Shown here: in pieces, positions 36,201-47,093 of the stretch | Layout: the number at the start of each line of letters is the position of its first letter | How positions within the stretch are numbered: the stretch's first letter is position 1 | Source: Sporothrix humicola | Lineage: Eukaryota; Ascomycota; Sordariomycetes; Ophiostomatales; Ophiostomataceae | Direction: 5' to 3' | NCBI GenBank assembly: GCA_021396245.1 | Contig: WNYE01000127.1 | Span: 1 to 64,000 of the forward strand | Length of the DNA: 64,000 nt | Notes under the pieces: model-generated | Database searches by the model: none | What the model saw: the letters and a program-made list of their open reading frames with translations, nothing else | Told to the model about the DNA's origin: nothing | Made by a program: the position numbers and the translations under genes

Positions 36201-36728
36201 AGGCTGGGAACTTACCATTTCTGACGACACAGCCTGGTGAGCGCCCAAGGAAGAACAATAGTGGATGAAGGAAGCCGAGAAGTAAAAAGAAAAAAGAAAA
36301 AAAAAGAAAAAAATAAAGATGGAAAGTGGGCGTGTTAGGATTTATATATCCTCTTAACGAAAACGAGGCTAAAAATCTGGTGGCGATATATTCATCACTA
36401 TGTGCATCGTAGTGTAAGCGTAAATATTGCTAGTTTGTGTGTTCAAGGTCTAAGCCATGGTAACTACAATGTACTATTTATGTTGGCCTGGCGCGTAAGT
36501 ATACATACACAAAGTAGTTTGACTTTGATTTTTTGCAAAATTCGATGTATTACTACGACATTATCTAATATTCGAGTTTGTGCGTTCACAGTACAGTTGT
36601 GGCGGTCTATTTTACTCCGCTCATATGCTCATATAATCTGTGTTGTCTCTATTTTGATGATTTTTTACGGATATGGTAAATATGCAGTCTCACATCCTGC
36701 TTCACCGTTTAGTCCCCTCCCCATGCCC
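33201..36728. other. Gene-free stretch with simple-sequence tracts
   Basis: About 3.5 kb. T-rich 3' flank at 33,200-33,620, purine-rich tract with GA repeats at 34,410-34,600, CT-rich tract at 35,560-35,670, and a moderately AT-rich part at 36,330-36,660. The 177-codon frame 35062-35595 has no domain and lies over simple repeats. No gene supported. Confidence 0.5.
35195..35265. repeat. Short tandem repeats (agacccaa and gatccaaa units)
   Basis: Four copies of an agacccaa-type unit are followed by four of a gatccaaa-type unit. The first unit resembles the 9-bp coding repeat in the GT90 gene at 62959-63006, so the same slippage-prone motif occurs at two places in this window. Confidence 0.7.
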
Positions 36729-37483
36729 TCACCGAGTACCGGCATTCTTCGTGACCAGAGCTGCAAAGTTTGCGTTGGCTGCTGGCCCGAAATCGTGGTT
36801 CCAAAATCCAATCACACTGTGCTCGCCAAAGTCGGAGGAACTCGACGATGGGTTGGATGGCTTTGATGCCGAGTAAGCAAAGGCCAGCCGGTTGCTGCCA
36901 GAAGGGTTCAGACGATTCACCAGCCCCGATGTTCCGTAGGGATATGAGGTGCACCCTGTGCACTTGGCCGTCACCTGCCAGTGCGTGCCGTTGTTTTTCG
37001 TGCCCGTCTTGAGAATCTGATACGTTGACCCTGTGTAGGTTTTTGGAAGATAGTGGCCGCTGTGAGAAAGAAAGAGTTAGTGATACTCCCACCAGTACAG
37101 TAAAAAAACCAAAATGACCGGACAAATGCTTACTCAGCCCATCGTGACGAGATGATGCCACCAGACGACGAAGCCCAGGCTGCTGCCAGTGGGTTCTTGG
37201 TCATTCCGCCGCCCCATGCGAGACCAGCCCATCCGACGTCGTTGGCGGCCACGATCTGGACGACGACATCAAAATCCGTGTTGGCTGCAACACCGCTGGG
37301 GACGGCCACGCGGTATGTGATGCCGCCGTTGTTCAACGAGTACTTGCCAAAGTACTGTGTAAATGTGAAGCCGGTTTCCGCATCATGGTAGACTGTTGTG
37401 TCCGCGTTGGGTGCTGCCGATGCTGGAGATACTGCGAGACTTGCCAGCGTCGTGCACCAAGGCACGAGCTGAGCTAAACGCAT
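36729..37483 (-). CDS. Secreted single-domain AA8 (CDH-type cytochrome b) protein
   Basis: Extracellular haem protein of the cellobiose-dehydrogenase cytochrome family (CAZy AA8), 226 residues. Exon 1 is 37483-37134 and exon 2 is 37059-36729. The 74-bp intron has a GTAAGC donor and CACTAAC branch and splits an Asp codon, giving SRWADGHYLPKTY. A signal peptide covers about residues 1-23 (MRLAQLVPWCTTLASLAVSP...). The DOMON-like core shows ETGFTFTQY, DFDVVVQIVA, DVGWAGLAWGGGM and THWQVTAKCTGCT. Met94 and His197 are at the spacing expected for the axial haem ligands (Met65/His163 in Phanerochaete CDH, from memory), and Cys150/Cys153 could pair. The flavin dehydrogenase domain and cellulose-binding module of CDH are absent. 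Standalone AA8 proteins may pass electrons to lytic polysaccharide monooxygenases or reduce iron; the partner is not in this window. Confidence 0.9.
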
Positions 37484-39775
37484 TCTTTCGGTTTCCGTTT
37501 GTCGTCGTTGTCGTCGTCGTCGAGCTGACTTTCACGATAATGGCTTTTTAGAGTAGTCGGCAGTACCGGTGGGAGTTCCTTTCTTCTTGCCCACTTCCGA
37601 GCTCAGCGAGTGTCTGCCAAAATGGTTGGCTAGATGGCGATGAATATGAGATCTTGTAGTCTACCTCATTCTGAGAAAGGAGGGAGAGAGCCGGCTGCCG
37701 ATGGTTCTCGTGACGAATAATTTCCTGTATATTCGTAATGCCGTACCTCGTTCGCTTCGAGGAAAATGAAGTAGGCCCTGGGTAAGAAAAGGAGTAAACA
37801 ACACTCGCGAACACAAATGGCTGGGAAGAATCAGAGGATCAAAGAGAAGGATGCGTGTGACGACCACATGAGAAAGGGACAGGTTTATTAAACCGGGAGA
37901 CTGTCGGGCACATCGCCCCCCGTTTCCGTACTTGCGGCTCTGGATATATTATTTCGCGAGAACGACCGCACCAGCAATAAAATGCTCACTGGGGATGTGG
38001 GTGTGGCAGGATACCGAATTTCCGAACTGTCGTCTTTGCCAACACGTACTCCCTTTGCTATTTGGTAGGATCACAAGGGGTGGTAAATGGGGGGAAGATG
38101 GAGGGCGACGAGGCTTGTGGCACAACCCGCTCGAGATGCAATATACTACTACCAGTGATCAAGCTAGGCCGAATGGAGGAGCAAGAAGAGTCAAGGTGAT
38201 CGTGGGACATTTTGTGAGGTGGGATTAGCACAAGAGGAGGATCAGAGGCACAGAAGGATACGAAGACAGCCTATGGACTCATTTCAATCACTGGATTGAT
38301 GGTGATCTGTTTCCTTGTAACATGCCTCCCAATGGAAATAGATTGAAGTGGTTCATCGGTATCGCTCCTTTCGTTCCGGAAGAGGAAAGCCAGAGGGAGT
38401 TGACATATGGGTGGAAGAAGGCATGCGTCAATAAGCCCGGGACAGATCAATATAGGAATACGGCATGGCACCAAACATCCAATGCCCTTGGCATAAATGT
38501 AGGGTGACACGCAGCGTCCTTGTCCGGCTGGAGGCCAATATATCGCGGAGAGCGGAAATTGCAGACCGACCCTTCTTGACATCATATGTGCTCAAAATGC
38601 GAGCAGGGACACAATTTTGCGCCCATTGTATTTTGGTCTTGTGCCTAGACCACCCTCTGTTTCTATGAGGGCTCTACTTCGCCGCTAGGAAGCGCTTTGC
38701 TCGGGAGAGAGTCCGACGGGATAGGATGGGTAGGTTCTTGAGTCGTCACGAGAGGCGACTCACATGATCTCGACTGTTCTTGGGAAGTCGTGAGAAAATC
38801 AGTCTGGAAAAGGCAATGTGTGGGGGAAATGGAATGGGCTGTGGTTGGTGCCATAGCACGGCGTCCAGGCAATCGAAACAATGTCTATTGGCTTGGAAAT
38901 CCACAGTTGGTCTTTTCCCCGGAGCAAAGGCTGGTTTTACCCGTCCAGATTGCGTGTTCTTTGTGTGTTTCCAAGAAGAAGGGAAGTAGGGAAGAAAGCA
39001 CAAGGCAAAAGGAAGGGCGGAAGGAGAAAATGGGTAAAAGAGCGAGGCACGGAACAGGACCACTTGGACTGCGGCCGCGAATTATGCAATTCTGGGCACG
39101 CTGATCTGCCTGTGTAGGAGATATACCGACTGGGTCAGAAACAAAAGAGGGCGTACTTTGACATACATGATGGAAGGCAAATGCTGATAACTATTTGCTT
39201 TCGTCGGCCACATGATTTGACGTGCGTTTGGTGACGACAGCTTCGGAGAATTGTTTCGTCGATATGGCAATGTTGTCCCGTTTCGATCTGCTTGTAATGC
39301 CGGTTTTCCGATTCTTGGGTGCATCTTGCTAAACGTGGTGACTGTAGTGCGAGATACGACGGTTGCTGACAAGATTGGTGATGCCGAAGAACAAATGTGT
39401 GTTGCAAGAGAGGTGCAAAACCAGAGCGCAAATTTTGAGGAGAGAAGAAAAGGGGTGAAATGTGCACACTAGCAAAGCAGCAAGAACAGCCTGATCAGCA
39501 AGTAAGGAAGGAGCGATGAAAACAAAGATCACATGCAATAATTACGAGAAGAGAGGGCAGAGAAAAGCCACAAAAGAAGAAGGAACAACTGATAAAATGA
39601 TGAATCTAGAAGGAGTGATGTAAACGCTAGCAATGCGTATGATGTACGTGACGAAATCAGAAAAGAATCACAGAATCCAAAGGCTACAACAAAACGTCAA
39701 TATACAAAACGACGATAGCCTGAAACGACAATATAACTCTCCCGACCTTTCTACGCTCTCGTCCGGCGATGAGTC
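37484..39775. other. Gene-free stretch upstream of the AA8 gene
   Basis: About 2.3 kb between the AA8 start and the end of the permease gene. A pyrimidine-rich leader (GACGA/TCGTC repeats on the minus strand) precedes the AA8 start at 37,500-37,530. No domain-bearing open frame seen. Confidence 0.5.
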
Positions 39776-41362
39776 CTACTCTACGGCCGCCTCCCGCTTC
39801 TGCAGCCACCGCCGCAGGTAGTAGTAGCCCACGCCCAGCAGCCACAGCACCAGCAGCACAATCGCCTGGACCGGTGCAAACGCCGCTCCGCGGGCGACGA
39901 CAAACCCGCTGACGAGCGAGAAAGCAACGGGCGCCACGATGGAGGGCTTGTAGGGCCGGGCCAGCTCGGGCTCGCGGACGCGTAGGACAATGGCGCCGAG
40001 GACGGTCAAGAAGAAGAAGGTGAACTCGCCCAAGCCGTTGAACGTGAGCAGGGCACGGAAGTTGCCCAGAAGAATGTACACGGAGGCAATCGAGGCCGAC
40101 AGGATGAGGGCGTTGATGGGGGCGTCTGCACCCGGGGCGGGGTCTGACGATGGCACCAAACCCAGCCTGCCCAGAACGGAGAAGGGCCGCGGGATCCAGT
40201 TCTTGTTGGAGGCGGCGACGGCCATACGTCCCGCGACAAACGAGTTGCCCAGGAGAGAGCCGGCCACGACCAGACACACGACAATGGCGGCAATCAACCC
40301 CGCCACGGGTCCCAGCAGACGCGCAAACGCCGTGACGGCGATGCTGTCTGTGGTGGACACGACGTTCCATGGCAGCAGGACATAGTAGGCGGCGTTGGCT
40401 GCCAGGAAGCACAGAACAATGGTGGGCAGAGCGGCGTGGATGGCGAGGGGCAGCTGGCGGGCCGGGTCGCGCAGCTCGGCCGACACATAGACGGCCTTGT
40501 CCCAGCCCGAGTAGGCCCAGAGGGCGCCATAGAGGGCTGCACTCAAGTGGCCCAGCAGGGCCCAGCTCGACAGCTGTGTCCAGTCGGTCGTCGATCCGTC
40601 GGGGTTGAGCGTCGGCCGGTAGGCGAACCAGTTGCTCGTCCAGTCGTGGCCGCCGGGCAGTGTGTCGCGGGGCTTGGACGTCGTCGTCTGCACGATAATG
40701 ACGGCCACGGCGGCCACGACGACGGCGCCAATGGCGACAAACTTGGTGCCCACGAAAAAGTTGTTAAGGCGCGCACTGACGCGCGTGCTAATCGAGTTGG
40801 CCAGGCTGACGACCACCAGCACGGCAATCGACAGCAGCTTGTGCACCAACGACTGGCCGTCCACCCCTCCCCCAGCAACATTCGCGGGCGCCCCCTGGGT
40901 CGCCGTCGACAGGCTCTCGACAAAGACAATCGACAGGATGGCCAGCGTCGCCGGCATCACGGCCACGAGCCACGTCCAGGCCGCCAGGAAGCCGACAATG
41001 TCCCCGTAAATGTACTGCAGGTACGGCTGCACGCCGCCCTCGCCGGGGATGGCCGTGCCGAGCTCCGCGAGCGTGGCGGCGCCCGTCCAGGCGAGGATGC
41101 CGCCCACCAGCCAGACGCCGAGCGCGGCGCCGGGGGACGGCACATTGGTGTCGACGGCGCCGGGGGATGTGAAGATGCCGCTGCCGATGACGATGCTGAT
41201 GACAATGGCGAACGCCTCGAGGGCGCCCAAGTTGCGGCGGAAGGCTGGGGCTGCTGGGGCGTCTGCGGTGCTGCCATTTATATTTCCGTTCGATGTTCCC
41301 AGCAAGGGCTGTTGCTCTGCGGCGGCAGCTGCGTCAGATGACGCTCGTGGTTCGTTGGTCAT
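39776..41362 (-). CDS. L-type amino-acid permease (LAT family, APC superfamily)
   Basis: Plasma-membrane amino-acid transporter, 528 residues, single exon, typical length. After a hydrophilic N-terminal tail, TM1 carries the superfamily substrate-binding motif IGSGIF (59-64). About twelve hydrophobic helices can be counted. TM6-region sequence is ALWAYSGWDKAVYVSAELRD, equivalent to the conserved F/YxGWd...xEE/EL segment of LAT and Mup1-type permeases, followed by PLAIHAALPTIV. The overall pattern is closest to fungal Mup1/Mup3 or SLC7-LAT proteins; methionine transport is possible but not shown. A 14-bp palindrome containing TATATATA lies at 41378-41391, only about 16 bp before the start codon, too near for an ordinary TATA role unless the leader is very short. 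Opposite-strand open frames here are GC shadows. Confidence 0.9.
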   Translation of the reverse strand: MTNEPRASSDAAAAAEQQPLLGTSNGNINGSTADAPAAPAFRRNLGALEAFAIVISIVIGSGIFTSPGAVDTNVPSPGAALGVWLVGGILAWTGAATLAELGTAIPGEGGVQPYLQYIYGDIVGFLAAWTWLVAVMPATLAILSIVFVESLSTATQGAPANVAGGGVDGQSLVHKLLSIAVLVVVSLANSISTRVSARLNNFFVGTKFVAIGAVVVAAVAVIIVQTTTSKPRDTLPGGHDWTSNWFAYRPTLNPDGSTTDWTQLSSWALLGHLSAALYGALWAYSGWDKAVYVSAELRDPARQLPLAIHAALPTIVLCFLAANAAYYVLLPWNVVSTTDSIAVTAFARLLGPVAGLIAAIVVCLVVAGSLLGNSFVAGRMAVAASNKNWIPRPFSVLGRLGLVPSSDPAPGADAPINALILSASIASVYILLGNFRALLTFNGLGEFTFFFLTVLGAIVLRVREPELARPYKPSIVAPVAFSLVSGFVVARGAAFAPVQAIVLLVLWLLGVGYYYLRRWLQKREAAVE

Positions 41363-42726
41363 CGTGGCTGTGGCTGGAGCTATATATAGCTGTAGCCCGA
41401 GCTTAAGCTTGAGCTCAAAGTTGTGGATGCGGATGCCTTGATGCCAGAGGCAGCCTGGGGATGACGCCTCTGATTAATATTCACAAGAAATCGCAAAGTC
41501 GATGAAATCAGCAGATGCTCGCTTTACTGTTCGGATGTTCGGCTAAGGGAGACTGGTGAAGAAGCTGTAAAAAGAAAAAAAAAGAAATCGATGACCCTCT
41601 AGAAATGTGTTTAAAGATGACTCGTAATAGTTCTCGAGTAAGCGTCTCAACGATGAGTCCAACTCTTGGAAGCGGGCGCCGGCGCAGTACTTATATGCGG
41701 ATGCGCAATGGCGCAGCCCGTTGTTTGCCGCCGCTAATCAGAGTCCCCCCGCAATTTGGCAATCGCTCGCCCAAAGATAACATTTCGCTGTGGAAGCACG
41801 CAATCTAGCGGCGTGCGCAGCGAAAACACCCTTGGAATAGCGCGCCAAAATACAAATACGTCAGACTCGACACTACGGGACTTACATAATACACACCGAA
41901 AATACTTGGTTGAACGCCGTTGTGCATCCGTTGAACATCGTTGTTTACTTGTTGTATTTAGTTGCAAAGTACCATAATGATGACTTTTTGCAGAGTTTTT
42001 GAAGAGTTTTTATTGAATACTTTCTCTTTTTTGGAAGGTTAAAACGATAGTTGAATGTATGGTAGAAGTAGAGCACAAAGCATCGATTAATTTTCATCCG
42101 TCCTTTTTCTTTCTCCTTGCTTGCCGAAATTCAATGATGCTTTGATGGCTATTACTCTGTAGTGCCTTGACGATAGTCATGACCATCAAGTACTGTACAT
42201 GTGAACAGCACTAGTATCTTAACCTTGATACAAGATCAAAATCACTGATAGATCACGTTTTTGCATGAAACCGACGTCATGTCGAGAGATAAGTCATCAA
42301 GGACAAGAAAGTAATGAAGCGCCGCTACGCTGCTATAGTTTATTATACCCTAATGTCCCTTTGCCTGGTCCGTGGATGATTTCCCCTCCTGATGCTATGG
42401 AACGCGCAAAAAACGTAATTGGGACATGCCCCTACCCTGAGAACAATGGGTTTAAAAAGATGATGGAAAAAAGAGAAATAAGTCAAGACGCCGCTGAGAT
42501 TCTAGATGAAGTTGAGTTTCCGTAAACCCGTTTCTGGACCATACAAGAAGGGGGGCATATAAAAACAAGAGGAAAGGGGAAAAAAATAAAGGACAAAGAG
42601 TATAGATATAATACAAGACACGTCAAGTGCGTGTGTTCATCTGACCACCAAAACAGGTCGATGAAATGATGTAGGTGGGCCTCTCATCAATAGGCCGCAT
42701 CCAATGATAATGTCTTGCCATCTTGC
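41363..42726. other. Intergenic, low gene content
   Basis: Holds the promoter side of the permease and the 3' flank of the cyclin gene. An 86-codon plus-strand frame (42265-42525) ends in a coding-like acidic stretch (KKMMEKREISQDAAEILDEV) but has no recognised family, no intron context and no leader. It may be a gene fragment or chance. Around 41,900-41,960 there are short gttg-rich imperfect repeats. Nothing else seen. Confidence 0.45.
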
Positions 42727-45700
42727 CTAGTTGTTGAACTGAGACTGTTGGTGGGCATACGCTTGAGCCTGGGCCTGAGCCTGGGCTTGTGCTTGAGCCT
42801 GGGCTGCCTGGACCTGCGCAATTTGGTGCTGCTGCTGTTGAATCTGCTGAGCCTGCTGCTGCACCTGCTTGGCACGAGCATCGCGTAGTGGCATCTGTTG
42901 CATGGCCTGCTGCTGTTGCTGCTGCTGCTGCTGGAGAGCATGGATCGGGGTCAGCGAGGCGCCGTGGCGGATCGGGCCGGCGCCGTACTGCTGCATGCCC
43001 TGGAACTCGGGGACGATGCCCGACCGCAGATCGTTGGGGCGGCCCAGCGGCTGGTAGTACATTTGAGTCGGCGGGATCAGGATGGGACCCAGGGTCTGGT
43101 AGTCCTGCAGGCTCGACGTCGGCGGCGGGTTGAGGAGCATGTGCACGTTGCGGATCGGGCGGTACGGGCTGGCACGCTGCTGCAGGTAGACGGAGGGCGA
43201 GTGGGTGAGCGGAGTGTGGACGCCGCTGGCGAGGTGGGGGAAGTTCTCGGCCAGCGGTGATGAGTTTGCGGCTGCTGCGTAGACGGGCGTGAGCGCGTTC
43301 ATGGGGCTCATCCGCTTTGTGGGTGTGCTAAACGTTTGCGGAGGCGGGTACGAAGGCAGGGCTGAGTTGCCTGCGGCAGCGCCGCCGGCGGTCGGCATGG
43401 TAGGCTGTTGCGTAATGCTCGTGGTGGGTGCCAAGGTCGTCTGAAGCGCCGGGATCGAGGGAACACCTGCCGAGGGCATAGCCGGCCCGCTGGGGCCAGC
43501 ACTGGACGGGTAGACAGTCGCCATGGCACGCACGCCGTGAAGAAGAGGCGGCAGTGCCACGGCTCCTTGCGACTGTGCCACTTGGGCCAGCTGCTGCTGC
43601 TGCTGCTGCTGCTGGGGGATCTGCATGGTCTGGTAGTTTGCGAGTGCGCTGTTCTGGAGTTGGTGCTGGGTCGGGAGCTGCATTTGCGCTGCGGCCGTGT
43701 TGAGAGTCAGCTGCGGCGCTGGCAAGCGACGAATGTCGGCGGGCGTCGCCATAACAGTCGAGGGCGCGCTATCCATCGAAGAGCTGAATGTGCTCGCAAA
43801 GCTAGGCGAAGTAGATGTAGTAGAGGCTCCCAAACCGGACATTGCGGACATGGCAGAGGGCGCTTGAGTCCGGTTCTGCGATGAAACTGGCGCGGGCAAC
43901 GATACAGGCGAGACAAAGCGAGACGACCGCTTCGGCGGCGGCTCTGTGATATCCTCGAAAGACATGGACCGCTTCGAGTTTCCATTCCGACCGTTCGGCG
44001 CGGTGTCGATTTGAGGCGTTGCCAGCTGGCCGGGCCACGCAGGCATTTGCACCACTGTAGCAGGAGGAGCAAAGTTGGAGCGAGATGTAGGCGAGAAGTT
44101 GGACACCTGGACGGTGCCAGCCACAGATGTGGGCGACAAGTTGACGGCATTCATAGCCGGCTGGTAGGTCGTTGGCGATGACATGGGCGACACGATTGGC
44201 CGAGACGCTGTAAGAGCAGGTGGCGACAGTGTCGACTTCGATGCACGCTCATAGTACATGCGGTACTTGGCCAGCATCGTCAACCAATCCTCCCACTCCT
44301 TCTTGGAGACGAGCAAGCTGTACCGCATATTGCTCAGAAATTCCACCTCCATAACATGGATCTCCTTAACGTTGAGCCCCGAAACGTCGGACCAAGTCTT
44401 GTTCGTATACGTATTATCATCAAGAACTGTATGCATGTATATGATTAGTCATCTAGCGCATATGCACTTACACGGAAGAAGGCCAAAGTAACTTACACTT
44501 GTTTCCCAACATCAGAGCTACCGTTAGGAGCCGGAACTCGCTCCCTGGCTTGCCACGGACAATCAGGTTGAGTGACTTGAGGCGAAAGATGAAGAGTAGG
44601 GCCAGTAGAATCACGTTCTGCGTCACCTGCGTGGTATTAATCATGCGAGTAACCCAAGAACGGAAAGCATCGGTAGGGAACGCGTTGGGAGATAGTCGAG
44701 GCACCCATGCATCGGCAGGGAGCTCGTCAATCTTGTTGGCTTTAATGAAGACCTCGATCGTCTCGAACCAGAACAAGCACGTCATCTGTGTAGAGGGGTA
44801 TGCTGGTTAGCAGACTAGATTCATCAAATTGGATCACATGCATCTCGTGCGTAATGCGTAAACTGTCAAAAAGACGATGACTCCTCTTTCTCTTGTCCAC
44901 CGTCCCCTCCCTCTCCAGCTTTTCTTCTTTTCTTTTTTTCTTGGGGTCTTTTTCTGCGGTTATCGCATGAACGTACCTCTGCCGTAAAGTCGGAAATGCT
45001 TCCACCTTTAGGGCTGATGCATCTTGGGACCTCTGGGCTGTGCATAACCATGGCCAACGAGTCCTCCTCTGTTATGGATATCGCTGGCCGGTGCGCTGGC
45101 GGCCTGGACACGCTTGTATTTGAGTTTGCAAGCACCGCAAGACTGTTTGCGGTAGAGGATGCGGTCTGGTCGGGCAGGAGACCGCCGTTTGATGGTAGCT
45201 GGTGATCGACCATTGTTGGCTGTCGGGAGCCGTGCGGCGTGGCATCCGGCGGTGTGAGGAAGCTAGACTGTGACCGAGCAACCGACGGCTGCTGCAGCTG
45301 GTATGCCTGTTGTGATTTCGGAGCTTGTAATGCGTCGATACCGTGGTTCATAGACCGGGCAACGTTGTTGTGGTGGTGGTCGTTGATCGTGGTGGGCGGA
45401 GAGGGTCCAAGTGTGAGGGCAGAGTGTGCTTCGCTGAGGATGGCTCGTCTCCGGTCGGCGTCAGCGGCGTGTGACGATGCTCCGACATGGTGACGGCTGT
45501 CGTAGTCGGTCAGGCCTCCCGAATGGTGGTGCAGGTGAGGATGTGTGAGGCTGCCCATAGCGCCGTAGTGGTCGTCGCCTGGTGGTGTGCGAAGACCGCC
45601 CGGAGCGCTGGACTGCGCGTATCGTTTGGATGCCGCAGTCGTCGAGCCCGTGAAAAAGGCCGGCGGCTGGAGCGTATGTAGGTGTTTCGTAGTATCGTGC

Positions 45701-45801
45701 GGTGGAGGGAGACGTCGTGATACGGCCGAGTGATGGTATTGTGAGGACAATGGTGAGGTCGGCGGCGGTGGGAGAACAAAGGTCGAGCTGTGCGGATACA
45801 T
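42727..45801 (-). CDS. PHO85/CLG1-type cyclin with long Gln-rich tail
   Basis: Cyclin of the fungal Pho80/Clg1 class, a predicted regulatory subunit for a Pho85-type kinase, about 937 residues. Exons are 45801-44977, 44785-44497 and 44426-42727. Intron 1 is 191 bp (GTACGT, GCTAAC branch, phase 0) and intron 2 is 70 bp (GTAAGT, GACTAAT branch, phase 1). The first splice gives DFTAEMTCLFWFET and the second gives LMLGNKFLDDNTYTNKTWSD, both expected in cyclin boxes; the box covers about 276-420. The N-terminal 270 residues are Pro/His/Ser-rich. The tail has poly-Gln runs (about residues 650 and 880) and an alternating Ala-Gln tract near the end (AQAQAQAQAQAQAQA). The start chosen is MYPHSS at 45801, preceded on the minus strand by a CT-rich leader; an in-frame ATG 39 codons upstream (45918) is possible. 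Cyclin identity is confident, the kinase partner inferred. Confidence 0.9.
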
Positions 45802-46845
45802 TTGTGGTCGGCGGAGAGGCGGGAGAGAAGTAAGAAAGCAGGCAACTGGCCGCTCGACACGTACGGCCGGCCCGGTCTGGTCAAGGGATTGCGTATTGTA
45901 AGAAGATTTCGTCAACAAGGCTCCGGCGTAGATAGAAAGGCCAAGGCTGTGTTTAGTACGGGTACTTGTGACGGTGTTATGATCGAGCTTCGGACGGTTG
46001 TGCTAGGGTCCTGATCGTTGTCGACTGGTGCGATATAGCAAAGCAGACCCAACAGGGCTTAATCAGGGTCCGTCGGTTTGAATTAGTGTAGAGGATGTGC
46101 AATGAACTGCCATTCACTGTGCCGTCGATAATGGTGAAGCTCGAGGATGTAATAATGCAGGAGATGTGGCCAAGTCGTGATATCGAGGTGGTGATGCCTC
46201 GTCGCTGGGGACTTTTTAGGTATATTCCGTGCCCATTGTTGTTGCGTTCCTGGCTAGATCGCGGGCAGCCCTCTCGAGTCTTCGGTCAAAGCTCAAGGCG
46301 GGGGAAGAAAGGATCGCAACGGATGTGATATGTTATATTCTCTGTATTTTCTGTATTGTTGTTGTGGTGGTCGTGATTGGGGCAAAACGTGCCGTTCGCG
46401 CGGTTGGAAAACAATGGCAAAAAAGGTGGAAGAGCTTCCGGTCGTCAGAGATTGGCGTCCCAAAGAGAGGGTCAGAGTGTATAGAGGCAGAGGTGAATGG
46501 CGGCGGGCTTGGTTATACACGGCTGGGAGGATGTTTGGAAACGTGCGGCAGGCGGGCTGCGAAGCTCGCAAAGGTGAATTCGAGGTGGTGTGGGAGTTGG
46601 CAGAATTTGAGGAAGAAGTGGGAGGTGAGCAGAACAGTCGAAAAGTCAAAGTCCTGATGCGCGGGACGGACAGCAGCCAAATCAGGAAGGAACGATCGGT
46701 ATATGTCGAGATGCAAAAACAAAAAAGAAAAGAGCGGGTGAGGGAAGGAGTGAAAGATAAAAGGAATGTGAACAGGAAAAGCAGAAAAGAAGGAAGAAAG
46801 ACAATGAAGTTCAAAAGAGTGATGCTCGCCTGCCGACGTAGTCGT

Positions 46846-46849
<4 letters not shown>
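45802..46849. other. Upstream flank of the cyclin gene
   Basis: About 1 kb before the assembly gap. Open frames run into homopolymers and have no domain. The plus strand is purine-rich near 46,600-46,830, that is, pyrimidine-rich in the direction of the cyclin gene, which fits a long leader or promoter. Confidence 0.45.
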
Positions 46850-46877
<28 letters not shown>

Positions 46878-46909
46878 GGCCCCCCCCCACCCCCCCCGCG
46901 GGGCGGCGT

Positions 46910-46951
<42 letters not shown>

Positions 46952-47093
46952 NNNNNNNNNNTAAAAATTTCGGTTTTATTTTAATGGGTTGCATAAAAAA
47001 CCCAATACCACAAAACGGGTGGTCGGGGCGCATGGTAATGGCCCGGGGTGGGTTTTTTTTTTTTTTTTTTCGCCCCCCCCCCCCCCCCCCCCC
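46850..47093. other. Assembly gap with flanking homopolymer artefact
   Basis: A C run (46850-46877), a mixed C/G patch and a G run of about 42 bases (46910-46951) abut 10 Ns (46952-46961). After the gap come about 80 bases of atypical sequence, then a T run (47052-47070) and a C run. The 10 Ns are a placeholder, so the true gap length is unknown, and bases from 46850 to 47093 should not be interpreted biologically. Confidence 0.9.

Noticed and set aside
40436..41341. 301-codon plus-strand frame over the amino-acid permease
   Set aside because: Shadow of the minus-strand permease; Arg/Gly/Val-rich and without any domain.
41378..41391. TATATATA palindrome as the permease TATA box
   Set aside because: It lies only about 16 bp upstream of the start codon, too close for a usual core promoter; kept only as a note.
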